From contig JADFCQ010000001.1 of the NCBI GenBank assembly GCA_015223225.1, positions 310,001 to 374,000 of the forward strand: 64,000 nucleotides of DNA, in the 5' to 3' direction. The position numbers and the translations under genes were made by a program. Below, in pieces: positions 8,937 through 17,890 of this stretch. Each line of letters opens with the position of its first letter. The stretch's first letter is position 1. The DNA comes from Acetobacteraceae bacterium H6797 (GTDB lineage Bacteria > Pseudomonadota > Alphaproteobacteria > Acetobacterales > Acetobacteraceae). The notes under the pieces are model-generated. The model searched no databases and was not told where the DNA came from. It worked only from the letters and a program-made list of their open reading frames with translations.

Positions 8937-9458
8937 TCACTCCGCCTGCGCTTCCATCAGCGTCAGCAGGCCTTCGAGCAGTTGCGCGGGGCTCGGCGGG
9001 CAGCCCGGGATGACGAGATCGACCGGCAGCACGGCCCCCACCCCGCCCTCGATCGCGTAGCTGCCCTTGAAGACGCCGCCGTCGCTCGCGCAATCGCCGC
9101 AGGCGATCACCCATTTCGGATCGGGCGTGCAGGCCAGGGCGCGCTCCGCCGCCTCGGCCATGTTACGCGTCATCGGCCCGGTCACCAGCAGCACATCCGC
9201 GTGGCGGGGGCTGGCGACCAGGCGCAGGCCGAAACGCTCCAGGTCATGCAGCACGTTGCTCAGCGCGTGGATCTCCAGCAGGCAGCCATTGCAGGAGCCT
9301 GAATCCACTTGCCGGATCGCCAGGCTCCGCCCCAGGCGCCGGCGCGAGGCCGCCTCCAGCCGCTCCGCCAGGGCCTCGACCATCTCATCGGGCGGCAACG
9401 GCGCCGGTTCCGTCTCGGGGCGGCGGGTGAGCGAGCGCGCCAGGCGGGGCCAGAGCAT
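8937..9458 (-). CDS. NuoB/HycG-like [4Fe-4S] subunit of a hydrogenase-related complex
   Basis: 173-residue homologue of the small subunit of group 4 hydrogenases and of complex I NuoB, which carries the proximal [4Fe-4S] cluster. The cluster ligands are present: SGSCNGCLLEI (C56, C59), ACGDCASDGGVF (C120/C123) and IPGCPPSP (C153). So electron transfer through this subunit is plausible. The ATG shares one base with the stop of the large-subunit gene (TGATG), suggesting translational coupling. NuoB proper has a CC pair at the first position; this one has CxxC as in HycG/HyfI, so it is closer to the hydrogenase 4 type. No membrane antiporter-like subunit is encoded next to it. Confidence 0.85.
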   Translation of the reverse strand: MLWPRLARSLTRRPETEPAPLPPDEMVEALAERLEAASRRRLGRSLAIRQVDSGSCNGCLLEIHALSNVLHDLERFGLRLVASPRHADVLLVTGPMTRNMAEAAERALACTPDPKWVIACGDCASDGGVFKGSYAIEGGVGAVLPVDLVIPGCPPSPAQLLEGLLTLMEAQAE

Positions 9459-10978
9459 CAGAGATCCACCCCGCTATAGGTGCAGTTGAAGGATTTGTTC
9501 AGGAGCGGGAAGTCCGCGACGATATTCCCTTCCATCGCCGCCTCCAGCAGCGGCCATTGCAGCCAGGAGGCATCGCGCAGCGTGAGGGCGCGCAGCAGCC
9601 CGCCATCGTCCAGCGCGACCCAGCAGAGCGACTCGCCCCGGAAGGCCTCGACCATGGCGAAGCCCTCGCCCCCGCCCGAGGGCAGCGGCGCCTGAAGCTC
9701 GCCCGGCGGCAGCGTGTCGATCAGCGTGCGGATGAGGCGGATGGATTCGCCGATTTCCGCCATGCGCACCCGCAGCCGCGCATCGACATCGCCCTGCGGC
9801 AGCACCGGCACGGCAAAATCCAGCGTCTCATAGGGCGCGTAACCCGGCAGGCGCCGCGCATCGAAGCCCCGGCCGGAGGCGCGGCCGACATAGCCGCCCG
9901 CCGAGAAACGCGCGGCCAGTTCGGCGCCGAGGATGCCGGTGCCGACGACGCGATCCTGCAGGCTGGCATGGGCCTCGTAGATTTCGGCCAGGCCGGGCAA
10001 TTCCCGCTCCACCACGCCGATCACGGCGCGGATCGCCTCCGGCCCCTGGGGCGCGATATCGCCGGCGACGCCGCCGGGCACCACGCGGTCCATCATCAGC
10101 CGGTGGCCGAAAGCGGCCTGGGCGGCGCGGGCCATCCATTCGCGAAGCGCGCCGCAGCGGGCATGGGGATAGGCGAAGGCCGCGTCGTTGCAGACGGCGC
10201 CCCAGTCGCCGAGATGGTTCGCGACGCGCTCCATCTCCGCCATCAGCGCCCGCAGCACCACCGCCCGGGGCGGCACCTCGCAGCCCGTCGCCGCCTCGCA
10301 GGCGAGCGCGAAGGCCAGCGAATGCGCGACGGTCGAATCGCCGGAAAGCCGGGCCGGGAAACGGGCCGCCGCGCGCGGGCTCTTGCCCAGCATGAGCGCG
10401 AGCAGGCCCTTATGCGAATAGCCCAGCCGCGCCTCGAGCCGCGCCACGGCCTCGCCCTGAACGTGGAAGCGGAAATGCCCGGGCTCGATCACGCCCGCAT
10501 GGATGGGCCCCACCGCGATCTGATGCAGCCCATCGCCCTCGGCGGGCAGGAATTCGGGCTGCGGCGGCGGGCCGCCATGCCGGGCCGGACGGCCGGAGAG
10601 CGGCGTCACGATCGGCCAGCGGCCATGGTCGAGCCAGGGCCGGCCATCGGTGCCGCCTTGCGCCGCCAGGCCCCAGAGATCGGCGATGGCGCGTTCGAAC
10701 AGCGCCGCCCCCGGCCGGGCGGGTGAGAGCGCCGCATAGCGCCCTTCGCTCGCGGGCGCCGAGGCGAGGAGGAAATCGCCCTCTTCCTCCTGGAGAAAAC
10801 CCGCATGGACCATGCCCGGCTCGGCCCAGAGCGCCAGCAGCGCGAGCCCCGGCTCGGCCGCGAGCAGCGCGGGCAGCTCCGCCCAGCTTGCCTCGCTGAG
10901 CAGATAGCGCTCGCGCGGCCGGCAGCCCATGGGCCGCCCGGCGCGGATCAGGCCGGAGGCGCCGCCGGCTCCCGTCAC
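9458..10978 (-). CDS. Hydrogenase-4/NuoCD-like large subunit lacking the NiFe cysteines
   Basis: 506 residues with a NuoC-like N-terminal third (to about 150) fused to a NuoD/[NiFe]-hydrogenase-like domain, the architecture of HyfG/HycE. Family landmarks are GPIHAGVIEPGHFRFHVQGE, RLGYSHKGL and AHSLAFALACE. Where hydrogenases have RxCGxC, this protein has RLSGDSTVAHS (Ser212, Ser215). At the C-terminus, where DPCxxC is expected, it has NKSFNCT (Ser496, Cys499). Thus three of four nickel-iron ligands are Ser by my manual alignment, and a hydrogenase active site is unlikely. Translation starts at GTG inside the stop of the IalB-like gene (GTGA). Probable role: soluble redox arm of an energy-converting, hydrogenase-related complex; substrate unknown. 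Confidence 0.82.
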   Translation of the reverse strand: MTGAGGASGLIRAGRPMGCRPRERYLLSEASWAELPALLAAEPGLALLALWAEPGMVHAGFLQEEEGDFLLASAPASEGRYAALSPARPGAALFERAIADLWGLAAQGGTDGRPWLDHGRWPIVTPLSGRPARHGGPPPQPEFLPAEGDGLHQIAVGPIHAGVIEPGHFRFHVQGEAVARLEARLGYSHKGLLALMLGKSPRAAARFPARLSGDSTVAHSLAFALACEAATGCEVPPRAVVLRALMAEMERVANHLGDWGAVCNDAAFAYPHARCGALREWMARAAQAAFGHRLMMDRVVPGGVAGDIAPQGPEAIRAVIGVVERELPGLAEIYEAHASLQDRVVGTGILGAELAARFSAGGYVGRASGRGFDARRLPGYAPYETLDFAVPVLPQGDVDARLRVRMAEIGESIRLIRTLIDTLPPGELQAPLPSGGGEGFAMVEAFRGESLCWVALDDGGLLRALTLRDASWLQWPLLEAAMEGNIVADFPLLNKSFNCTYSGVDL

Positions 10979-11646
10979 TGGAAGAAAAAGTCCCGGAAAC
11001 GCTGCACCAGCCAGCGCAAATCGAAGCCCGAGCCCGGCGGTTCCGGCGCGGCCTCGCCGGCCGGCAGGCCCGCGCGGAAGGCGGCGATGGCGGCCTCCGT
11101 CTCGGCGAGTGGCAGGTTCATCGGCACCTCGCCGGTCTCATTGGCCAAGCCCTGCACCCGCACCAGCAGGCGGGGCGAGGCGCGCAATTCCTCCGCGAGG
11201 CGCGGCGTGTCAGTGGCGGTCGGCGCGCAGATCACCGAGCGGCCTTCCAGCGCACAGGGCGCCTCGGCCATGGGCTTGGGCGGAAAGCGCAGCTGGGCCG
11301 TGCCGCTCAGCGCCAGCAAGCCGCGCGCGGCCCCCATCAGGGTCAGTTCCCGCGACGTGACGGCGGGGATGAACTGCCCGTGCCGCTGGATCACCTCCAG
11401 CACCAGCCCCGCATGGCCGGGGCCCGGCGGCTCGATCCATTGCTGGTGGATGAGGCGGCAGACGGGCTTGTCCGTCATCTGGTCGGTGGCGCAGGCCAGG
11501 CGCCAGGAGCCGATCTTGCGCGCATCTCCGGGCGCGGGCTCGTCCGGCACCTGCGCGAAAGCGGGCCCGGCCAACAGGAGCAGGCCGAGGGTAGCGCCCC
11601 GGCGCAGGAGGGCCGAGTATGGAAGGCGACAGAGGAGATGCGGCAT
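10975..11646 (-). CDS. Exported IalB-like (invasion-associated locus B family) protein
   Basis: 223 residues. An N-terminal signal peptide is evident (RRGATLGLLLLAGPAFA, cleavage after AFA), so the mature protein is periplasmic. The mature part has GSWRLACATDQMTDKPVCRL with a Cys pair, followed by APCALEGRSVICAP, a pattern like IalB-type small exported proteins of alphaproteobacteria. A function for this family beyond stress and host-association links is unclear. Its stop overlaps the GTG start of the hydrogenase-like large subunit (GTGA), so translation is probably coupled. The ATG chosen overlaps the divergent aldo/keto reductase start within one CATG, leaving no promoter space between the two genes unless the true start is elsewhere. 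Confidence 0.65.
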   Translation of the reverse strand: MPHLLCRLPYSALLRRGATLGLLLLAGPAFAQVPDEPAPGDARKIGSWRLACATDQMTDKPVCRLIHQQWIEPPGPGHAGLVLEVIQRHGQFIPAVTSRELTLMGAARGLLALSGTAQLRFPPKPMAEAPCALEGRSVICAPTATDTPRLAEELRASPRLLVRVQGLANETGEVPMNLPLAETEAAIAAFRAGLPAGEAAPEPPGSGFDLRWLVQRFRDFFFQ

Positions 11647-12475
11647 GAGCACGGTCACTTTCCCCGATGGGACCACAATCCCCGCCCTGGGCCAAGGCAC
11701 CTGGTACATGGGCGAAGGCCGCTACGACCGCAAGCAGGAAGCCGATTGCCTGCGCGCCGGGCTCGACCTGGGCCTGACCCTGATCGACACGGCCGAGATG
11801 TATGCCGATGGCGGCGCCGAGGAAGTGGTGGCCGAGGCGGTGAAAGGCAGGCGCGACGAGGCCTTCATCGTCAGCAAGGTCTATCCGCATAACGCCTCGC
11901 TCACCGGCCTGCCCAAGGCGCTGGACCGCAGCCTGAAGCGGCTGAAGACGGAGACGATCGACCTCTACCTGCTCCATTGGCGCGGCTCGGTGCCGCTGGA
12001 TGACACGGTCGAGGCCATGGAAAAGGCGATCGCGGCGGGGAAGATCCGCCGCTGGGGCGTCTCCAACCTCGATGTGGAGGATCTGGAGGAGCTCGGCCCA
12101 TCGCTGAAGGACTGCCAGACCGACCAGGTGCTCTACAATCTCGAGGCCCGCGGCATCGAATTCGATCTCCTGCCCTTCTGCCAGGAGCGCGGCATGCCGA
12201 TCATGGCCTATTCGCCCATCAACCAGGGCGGCTCGCTGCTGAGGAAGCTCGCGCTGCGCGAGGTGGCGGCCAAGCGCGGCGTCAGGCCCGCGCAGGTCGC
12301 CCTCGCCTGGGTGCTGCGGCAGAAGCAGGTCATCGCCATTCCCAAGACCGCTTCCCTCGCGCATCTGAAGGAAAATGCCGAGGCCCGCTCGCTGGCGCTG
12401 GATGCGGAGGATCTCGCCGCGCTGGACGCGGCCTTCGCGCCGCCGAAACGCAAGCAGGGCCTTGCCATGCTTTGA
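11645..12475 (+). CDS. Aldo/keto reductase
   Basis: 276-residue NADPH-dependent carbonyl reductase of the aldo/keto reductase family (TIM barrel, cytoplasmic). The catalytic tetrad is visible: Asp and Tyr in LIDTAEMYADGG, Lys in FIVSKVYP and His in YLLHWRG. The C-terminal cofactor loop IPKTASLAHLKENAEA is also typical. AGAGGAG lies 7 bases before the ATG and fixes the start; the open frame upstream is antisense to the minus-strand genes. It is transcribed away from the IalB-like gene. The substrate is unknown; related bacterial enzymes reduce 2,5-diketogluconate, methylglyoxal and similar carbonyls. Confidence 0.92.
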   Translation: MSTVTFPDGTTIPALGQGTWYMGEGRYDRKQEADCLRAGLDLGLTLIDTAEMYADGGAEEVVAEAVKGRRDEAFIVSKVYPHNASLTGLPKALDRSLKRLKTETIDLYLLHWRGSVPLDDTVEAMEKAIAAGKIRRWGVSNLDVEDLEELGPSLKDCQTDQVLYNLEARGIEFDLLPFCQERGMPIMAYSPINQGGSLLRKLALREVAAKRGVRPAQVALAWVLRQKQVIAIPKTASLAHLKENAEARSLALDAEDLAALDAAFAPPKRKQGLAML

Positions 12476-12525
12476 ACAAAGCGGGGTGCGACACCATATA
12501 CCGTCGGCAAGAACGGAGACCCTAG

Positions 12526-12981
12526 GTGTCGCTGCTGCTCAACATCCTCTGGATCATTTTCGGTGGCGGTCTCTTCGCCATCATCTGGCTGATGGCCGGG
12601 GTGCTGATGGCGCTGACGATCATCGGCCTGCCCTGGGCGCGCGCATGCTTCATGATCGCGGGCTATACCTTCCTGCCCTTCGGCCGTCAGCTCGTTTCCC
12701 GCGAAGAGGTGACGGGGCGCGAGAGCATCGGCACGGGGCCTCTGGGCTGGCTGGCGAATATCGTCTGGTTCGTACTCGCGGGCGTCTGGCTGGCCATCGG
12801 CCATGTGGCGGCGGCGATCGCCCTCGCGGTCTCCATCATCGGCATCCCCTTCGCCTGGGCGCATGTGAAGCTGGCCGCGGCGAGCCTCTTCCCGGTCGGC
12901 AAGGTGGTGGTGGACAATGACGTCGCCGGCGCCATCGGCCGCCGGAACGGCGATGCGCGGCTGAGCGGCCTGCGTCTCTAA
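12526..12981 (+). CDS. yccF: YccF-family inner membrane protein
   Basis: 151-residue protein with two related halves, each having hydrophobic segments (LLLNILWIIFGGGLFAIIWL and IVWFVLAGVWLAIGHVAAAI) followed by a conserved IIGLPWA / IIGIPFAWAH motif, the hallmark of the YccF (DUF307) family. It should sit in the inner membrane with about four transmembrane helices. No biochemical role is established for the family. It starts at GTG with GGAG 7 bases upstream, 50 bases after the aldo/keto reductase. Its TAA stop codon is the target-site duplication of the MITE that follows; the C-terminal residues (ARLSGLRL) are therefore probably unchanged by the insertion. Confidence 0.88.
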   Translation: MSLLLNILWIIFGGGLFAIIWLMAGVLMALTIIGLPWARACFMIAGYTFLPFGRQLVSREEVTGRESIGTGPLGWLANIVWFVLAGVWLAIGHVAAAIALAVSIIGIPFAWAHVKLAAASLFPVGKVVVDNDVAGAIGRRNGDARLSGLRL

Positions 12982-13142
12982 GAGGCTGTTTCATCAAGCT
13001 GGCGGCTGAGGCTCCGGCCAGAATTTTTCGTGCCAGAGAGGCGGCGGAGCCGGCCAAATGCGGGACATTTGGCCAAACCGCCAACGATACTGGCGCGGAA
13101 AAGGCTGCCGAAGCCGACCCGTCAGCTTTATGAAACAGTCTC
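12982..13142. mobile_element. 161-bp MITE with 20-bp inverted ends and TAA target duplication
   Basis: Left end GAGGCTGTTTCATCAAGCTG and right end (as complement) GAGACTGTTTCATAAAGCTG match at 18 of 20 positions. The element is flanked by TAA on both sides (12979-12981 and 13143-13145), consistent with a 3-bp TNA target duplication as made by IS1031-type IS5-family transposases. There is no room for a transposase. The interior is self-complementary, with GGCCAAATG/CATTTGGCC (13053-13061/13067-13075) around a 5-nt loop and nested outer arms GCCAG/CTGGC and GGCGG/CCGCC, so RNA or single-stranded DNA would fold into one long hairpin. It needs a full-length IS elsewhere to move. Confidence 0.85.
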
Positions 13143-13232
13143 TAAAGCCAGGACGACGTTACGGGGGCGGGGCTTCGCGCCGCCCCCGGATGTGCCAGTC
13201 TCCCCTCCGCAATCAGCCAAAGAGGGACTGGC

Positions 13233-13625
13233 ATGTTCAGCCATATCATGGTCGGCACCAACGATATCGAGCGCTCGAAGGCGTTCTACGATGCCGTCCT
13301 GGGCGTCCTGGGCGCGCCGGAAGACGTCCGCAACACGGCCGCCAGCGGCCATCAGCGCGTCTTCTATCGCCACAACGGCGTCGCCTTCGGCATCAGCCAG
13401 CCGATCAATGACGAGCCGGCCTGTATCGGCAATGGCAGCACCATCGGCCTGAAATGTGACTCGGCCGAGCAGCTGCAGAAGTTCCACGCCGTGGCCGTGG
13501 CCCAAGGCGGCACGCCCATCGAGGCCCCGCCCGGCCCGCGCAGCCAGGACCCCAAGGCCCCGCACCTCGCCTATGTGCGCGACCCCGACGGCAACAAGCT
13601 CTGCGCCGTCTACCGCCCGGCCTGA
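13233..13625 (+). CDS. VOC-family (glyoxalase/dioxygenase fold) protein
   Basis: 130-residue single VOC domain: FSHIMVGTNDIERSKAFYDAVL at the start and LAYVRDPDGNKLCAVYRP at the end, the paired beta-alpha-beta-beta-beta modules of the glyoxalase/bleomycin-resistance/extradiol dioxygenase superfamily. His in SHIM and the acidic side chains near the end could bind metal. The specific reaction is not deducible. GAGGGA lies 6 bases before the ATG. It lies 90 bases after the MITE and is followed by mtnA after about 120 bases. Confidence 0.85.
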   Translation: MFSHIMVGTNDIERSKAFYDAVLGVLGAPEDVRNTAASGHQRVFYRHNGVAFGISQPINDEPACIGNGSTIGLKCDSAEQLQKFHAVAVAQGGTPIEAPPGPRSQDPKAPHLAYVRDPDGNKLCAVYRPA

Positions 13626-13747
13626 AGGCGCCCGATCCGGTGCCACACAGGGCTGCCATGCCGGGCATTTCACACGCTTGGGCATGACCCGGGGGGCGGA
13701 ATTCCCTATATCCCGCCCCCTTCACGTATCTATCGGAGCACTAGGGC

Positions 13748-14845
13748 ATGAAGATCGATGGTGTCGCCTATCGCAGCGTCTGGGTCGATGCCGAGGACGG
13801 CTGGTCGGTGCGCATCTTCGATCAGACGAAGCTCCCCTGGGCCGTCGAGGTGCTCCGCCTGACGCATGAGGATGAGGTGGCGCATGCCATCCGCTCCATG
13901 CAGGTGCGCGGCGCCCCGCTGATCGGCGCCGTCGCGGCCTATGGCGTGGCCCTCGCGCTGCGCCGCCAGGCCGATGACGCCTTCCTGCTCGGCCTGATCG
14001 CCATGCTGGGCGAAACCCGTCCGACCGCCATCAATCTCCGCTGGGCCCTCGCCCGGATGGAGAAGGCGCTGCTCTCCCTGCCCGAGACGGACCGCCCGGC
14101 CGCCGCCTATGCCGAGGCCGCGGCCATCGCGGATGACGATGTCGAGACCTGCCGCGCCATCGGCCAGCACGGCCTGCCCCTGATCGAGGAGATCGCGGCC
14201 CGGAAGAAGCCCGGCGAGCCGGTGAATATCCTCACTCATTGCAATACCGGCTGGATCGCGACGGTCGATTACGGCACGGCCCTCTCCGTCATCTACCAAG
14301 CGCATGACGCGGGCATCCCCGTCCATGTCTGGGTCGACGAGACCCGCCCGCGCAACCAGGGCGGCTACCTGACCGCCTGGGAACTCGGCCGCCATGGCGT
14401 GCCCCATACCGTGATCGCCGATAATGCCGGCGGGCACCTGATGCAGCATGGCCAGGTGGATATCTGCCTCGTCGGCACCGACCGCGTCACCCGTCAGGGC
14501 GATGTGGCGAATAAGATCGGCACCTATCTCAAGGCGCTCGCCGCCCATGACAACAAGGTGCCCTTCTGGGTCGCCCTGCCCCATTCCACGCTCGACATGA
14601 GCGTGCGCGACGGTCTGCGCGAGATCCCCATCGAGGAGCGGAACCCCGCCGAGATGACGCATGTCTCGGGCAAGCTGCCCGACGGCACCGTCGCCTCCAT
14701 CCGCGTGGTGGCCGAGGGCAGCGAGGCCGCCAACCCGGCCTTCGACGTGACGCCGGCCCGCCTCGTGACGGGGCTGATCACCGAGCGGGGCCGCTGCGAA
14801 GCCAGCGAGGCGGGGCTCCTCGGGCTCTATCCCGAGAAGGCGTGA
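13748..14845 (+). CDS. mtnA: S-methyl-5-thioribose-1-phosphate isomerase
   Basis: Isomerises 5-methylthioribose-1-phosphate to the ribulose form in methionine salvage. The 365-residue protein has the family's [20 protein letters not shown], the catalytic Cys in THCNTG (about 160) and Asp in CLVGTDRV (about 245), and DETRPRNQG and HSTLDMS. It belongs to the eIF2B-related isomerase family; the [13 protein letters not shown] and GTDRVT motifs favour MtnA over eIF2B-like homologues. It stands alone here without other salvage genes, so it may act with genes elsewhere, or in a methylthioadenosine-to-isoprenoid shunt as known for some alphaproteobacteria (inference). Confidence 0.93.
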   Translation: MKIDGVAYRSVWVDAEDGWSVRIFDQTKLPWAVEVLRLTHEDEVAHAIRSMQVRGAPLIGAVAAYGVALALRRQADDAFLLGLIAMLGETRPTAINLRWALARMEKALLSLPETDRPAAAYAEAAAIADDDVETCRAIGQHGLPLIEEIAARKKPGEPVNILTHCNTGWIATVDYGTALSVIYQAHDAGIPVHVWVDETRPRNQGGYLTAWELGRHGVPHTVIADNAGGHLMQHGQVDICLVGTDRVTRQGDVANKIGTYLKALAAHDNKVPFWVALPHSTLDMSVRDGLREIPIEERNPAEMTHVSGKLPDGTVASIRVVAEGSEAANPAFDVTPARLVTGLITERGRCEASEAGLLGLYPEKA

Positions 14846-14882
14846 CAGGCTTTTCCCCAGGACGCTTGACCGGCGGCGCCCC

Positions 14883-14897
14883 GCGTTTCAGAAACGC
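14883..14897. terminator. Hairpin after mtnA
   Basis: GCGTTTC-A-GAAACGC forms a 7-bp perfect stem with a one-base centre, flanked by GGCG/CGCC that can extend it. There is no T-run immediately after; TTTTT occurs 17 bases further on. It could be a terminator between mtnA and ileS or a protein-binding palindrome. Confidence 0.35.
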
Positions 14898-15038
14898 CGC
14901 CATGATCAGGCCAGTTTTTCCGCGCCGAATTAGCCGCCCGGTCCTCCTCTGAGGGCCGGGATGATGCCTGCGCGACCGAAAATCCTGATCTGCCTACCTT
15001 CGCGGTCGGCGCCCTGAGCCGCCCGCACGGATAAGAAA

Positions 15039-17888
15039 ATGAACGACGCCCCCGAGACCGCTCCCGCCAAGGCCGATTACCGCGGCACGGTCTTCCTGCC
15101 CAAGACCCCCTTCCCCATGCGCGGCGACCTGCCGAAGCGCGAGCCCGCGACGCTCGCCCGCTGGGCCGAGGAAGGGCTCTGGGAGAAGCTGCGCGAGGCC
15201 GGCAAGGGCCGGAAGCCCTTCGTCCTGCATGACGGCCCTCCCTATGCGAATGGCGCGCTCCATATCGGCCATGCGCTGAACAAGATCCTGAAGGACGTCA
15301 TCAACCGCGCCGCCCAGATGGCCGGTTTCGACGCCAATTACGTCCCCGGCTGGGACTGCCACGGCCTGCCGATCGAGTGGAAGGTCGAGGAAGAATACCG
15401 CAAGAAGGGGAAGGACAAGGATGCCGTCCCCGTCATCGAATTCCGCGCCGAATGCCGCGAATACGCCCGCCACTGGCTCGGCGTGCAGCGCGAGGAATTC
15501 AAGCGCCTGGGCGTCGAGGGCGACTGGACCGGCCGCTACGCCACCATGGACTTCCCCTCGGAAGCCGTGATCGCCGGCGAGATCGGCAAGTTCCTGATGA
15601 ACGGCTCCCTCTATCGCGGCCTGCGCCCGGTGATGTGGAGCCCGGTCGAGAAGACCGCCCTGGCCGAGGCCGAAGTCGAATATCACGACCATAAGTCGGC
15701 CACCGTCCATGTCGGCTTCCCCATCACCAAGGCCAAGGCGGCCGACCTGATCGGCGCCGAAGTGGTGATCTGGACGACCACGCCCTGGACCATCCCCGCC
15801 AACCGCGCGCTCGCCTATGGCGAGGAGATCGAATACGCGCTGGTGCATGTCGAGGGCGTCGCCGAGGGTTCGGCCGTCGCCAAGGGCAAGCATTTCATCG
15901 TCGCCCTGAAGCTGCTGCCGGATTTCCTGAAGGAAGCGGGCATCGCGACGCATAGCGTCGCGCGCGTCTTCCCCGGCACCGAGTTCGAGGGCGCCCTGGC
16001 CGAGCATCCGCTCCGCCGCTGGGCAGAGGCCGGCACGGGCTATCAGTTCGACGTGCCGCTCTTCGCGGGCGACTTCGTGACGACCGAGGCCGGCACGGGC
16101 CTGGTGCACATGGCGCCTGCCCATGGCGAGGATGACTTCAACCTCTGCCGCTCGCATGGCATCGCCGTGCCGGAATGCGTGGGCGATGACGGCACCTATA
16201 CCGTCCAGGCCCCGGGCTTCGTCGGCGTGCATGTCTTCAAGGCGCATGAGCCCGTCTGGGCCGCGCTGGAGAGCACGGGCAAGCTCTACGCCAAGGGCTT
16301 CATCACCCACAGCTACCCGCATAGCTGGCGCTCCAAGAAGCCGATCATCTACCGCGCCACGCCGCAGTGGTTCATCGCCATGGATGACGGCAACGCCATC
16401 CGCGAGAAGGCGCTGAAGGCGATCGGGGAGACGCATTTCGTACCCGATATCGGCCGCAACCGCATCGGCTCCATGATCGCCGCCCGCCCCGACTGGTGCA
16501 TCAGCCGCCAGCGCGCCTGGGGCGTGCCCATCGCCGTCTTCGTCGAGAAGGCGACCGGCGAGGTGCTGCGCGATGCCGCGGTGATGGACCGCATCGTCTG
16601 CGCCTTCACCGAAGAGGGCGCCGATGCCTGGTACCAGCCCGGCGCTGCCCAGCGCTTCCTGGGTAATGACCGGAACCCTGACGACTACGAGCAGGTGATG
16701 GACGTGGTGGACGTGTGGTTCGAGTCCGGCTCGACCCATGCCTTCGTCCTGCCGCCGCGCAACCTGCCCTTCCCGGCCGATCTCTATCTCGAGGGCTCGG
16801 ACCAGCATCGCGGCTGGTTCCATTCCTCTCTGCTCGAATCGGTCGGCACCAATGGCGTCGCGCCCTTCAAGGCCATCCTCACCCACGGCTTCGTCCTGGA
16901 TGAGAGCGGCCGGAAGATGTCGAAGTCGCTCGGCAACACTACCGCGCCGCAGGACGTCATCGCCAAATACGGCGCCGATATCCTGCGCCTCTGGGTGATG
17001 AATTCCGATACGACGGACGATCTCCGCATCGGCAAGAACATCATCGAGCAGACCGCCGAGCTGTACCGCCGCCTGCGCAACACCCTGCGCTGGCTGCTGG
17101 GCGGGCTGGACGGCTTCTCCGAGGCCGAGGCCCTGCCCTTCGCCGAGCTGCCGGAGCTGGAGCGCCTGATGCTCCATCGCCTGACGGAGCTGGATGCCCG
17201 CCTGCGCAAGGCGGTCGCGGATTACGACTGGAACGGCGTCTATGCCGAAATCCACAATTTCTGCGCGACCGACCTCTCGGCCTTTTATTTCGACATCCGC
17301 AAGGACAGCCTCTACTGCGACGGCCCGGCCGATACGCGCCGCCGCGCGGTGCGCACGGTGCTCGACCATCTGCATCGCTGCCTGACCACCTGGCTGGCCC
17401 CGGCCCTGCCCTTCACGGCGGAAGAGGCCTGGCTGGCCCGCTTCCCCGAGGGCGGCTCGGTGCATCTGCAGCTCTTCCCCGAGTTGCCGGCCGAGTGGAA
17501 GGACGAGGCCCTGGCCGCCAAATGGGCCCGGGTGCGCGACATGCGCCGCGCCCTGACCGGCGCGCTGGAGAAGGCCCGCGCCTCGGGCGAGATCGGCTCC
17601 TCGCTGCAGGCGGCTCCGGCGCTCTTCGTCCCCGAGGCCGAGGCCGGGCTGCTGCCCGCCGAGACCTGGGCGGAAATCGGCATCGTCTCGGGCCTCGACC
17701 TCTCGACCGGCGCGCCCCCTGAGGGCGCCTTCACGGTGGACGGGCTCGATGGCGTGGCGGCCCTCTTCCGCCCGGCCCCCGGCACGAAATGCGAGCGCTG
17801 CTGGCGCGTGCTGACCGAAGTGGGCGAAAGCGCTGCCCATCCTGGCCTCTGCCGCCGCTGCGAAGCGGTCGTGGAAGCGCGGAGCTGA
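15039..17888 (+). CDS. ileS: Isoleucyl-tRNA synthetase
   Basis: Class I aminoacyl-tRNA synthetase that charges tRNA-Ile. The 949 residues hold the HIGH-type motif in [18 protein letters not shown] (about residue 75), the CP1 editing domain ([19 protein letters not shown]), KMSKS in [10 protein letters not shown] (about 628), the anticodon-binding helical domain and a C-terminal zinc-binding segment CERCWR...CRRCEA (about 922-944). Length is normal for the bacterial type. lspA begins 2 bases after its stop, an ileS-lspA arrangement common in proteobacteria. I see no T-box or leader upstream. Confidence 0.98.
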   Translation: MNDAPETAPAKADYRGTVFLPKTPFPMRGDLPKREPATLARWAEEGLWEKLREAGKGRKPFVLHDGPPYANGALHIGHALNKILKDVINRAAQMAGFDANYVPGWDCHGLPIEWKVEEEYRKKGKDKDAVPVIEFRAECREYARHWLGVQREEFKRLGVEGDWTGRYATMDFPSEAVIAGEIGKFLMNGSLYRGLRPVMWSPVEKTALAEAEVEYHDHKSATVHVGFPITKAKAADLIGAEVVIWTTTPWTIPANRALAYGEEIEYALVHVEGVAEGSAVAKGKHFIVALKLLPDFLKEAGIATHSVARVFPGTEFEGALAEHPLRRWAEAGTGYQFDVPLFAGDFVTTEAGTGLVHMAPAHGEDDFNLCRSHGIAVPECVGDDGTYTVQAPGFVGVHVFKAHEPVWAALESTGKLYAKGFITHSYPHSWRSKKPIIYRATPQWFIAMDDGNAIREKALKAIGETHFVPDIGRNRIGSMIAARPDWCISRQRAWGVPIAVFVEKATGEVLRDAAVMDRIVCAFTEEGADAWYQPGAAQRFLGNDRNPDDYEQVMDVVDVWFESGSTHAFVLPPRNLPFPADLYLEGSDQHRGWFHSSLLESVGTNGVAPFKAILTHGFVLDESGRKMSKSLGNTTAPQDVIAKYGADILRLWVMNSDTTDDLRIGKNIIEQTAELYRRLRNTLRWLLGGLDGFSEAEALPFAELPELERLMLHRLTELDARLRKAVADYDWNGVYAEIHNFCATDLSAFYFDIRKDSLYCDGPADTRRRAVRTVLDHLHRCLTTWLAPALPFTAEEAWLARFPEGGSVHLQLFPELPAEWKDEALAAKWARVRDMRRALTGALEKARASGEIGSSLQAAPALFVPEAEAGLLPAETWAEIGIVSGLDLSTGAPPEGAFTVDGLDGVAALFRPAPGTKCERCWRVLTEVGESAAHPGLCRRCEAVVEARS

Positions 17889-17890
17889 GC

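Noticed and set aside
9458-10978. A functional [NiFe] hydrogenase
   Set aside because: Ser replaces three of the four NiFe-binding Cys, and no maturation (hyp) genes are nearby.
14994-17840. Long open frame on the minus strand opposite ileS
   Set aside because: Shadow of ileS; no domain, poor composition.
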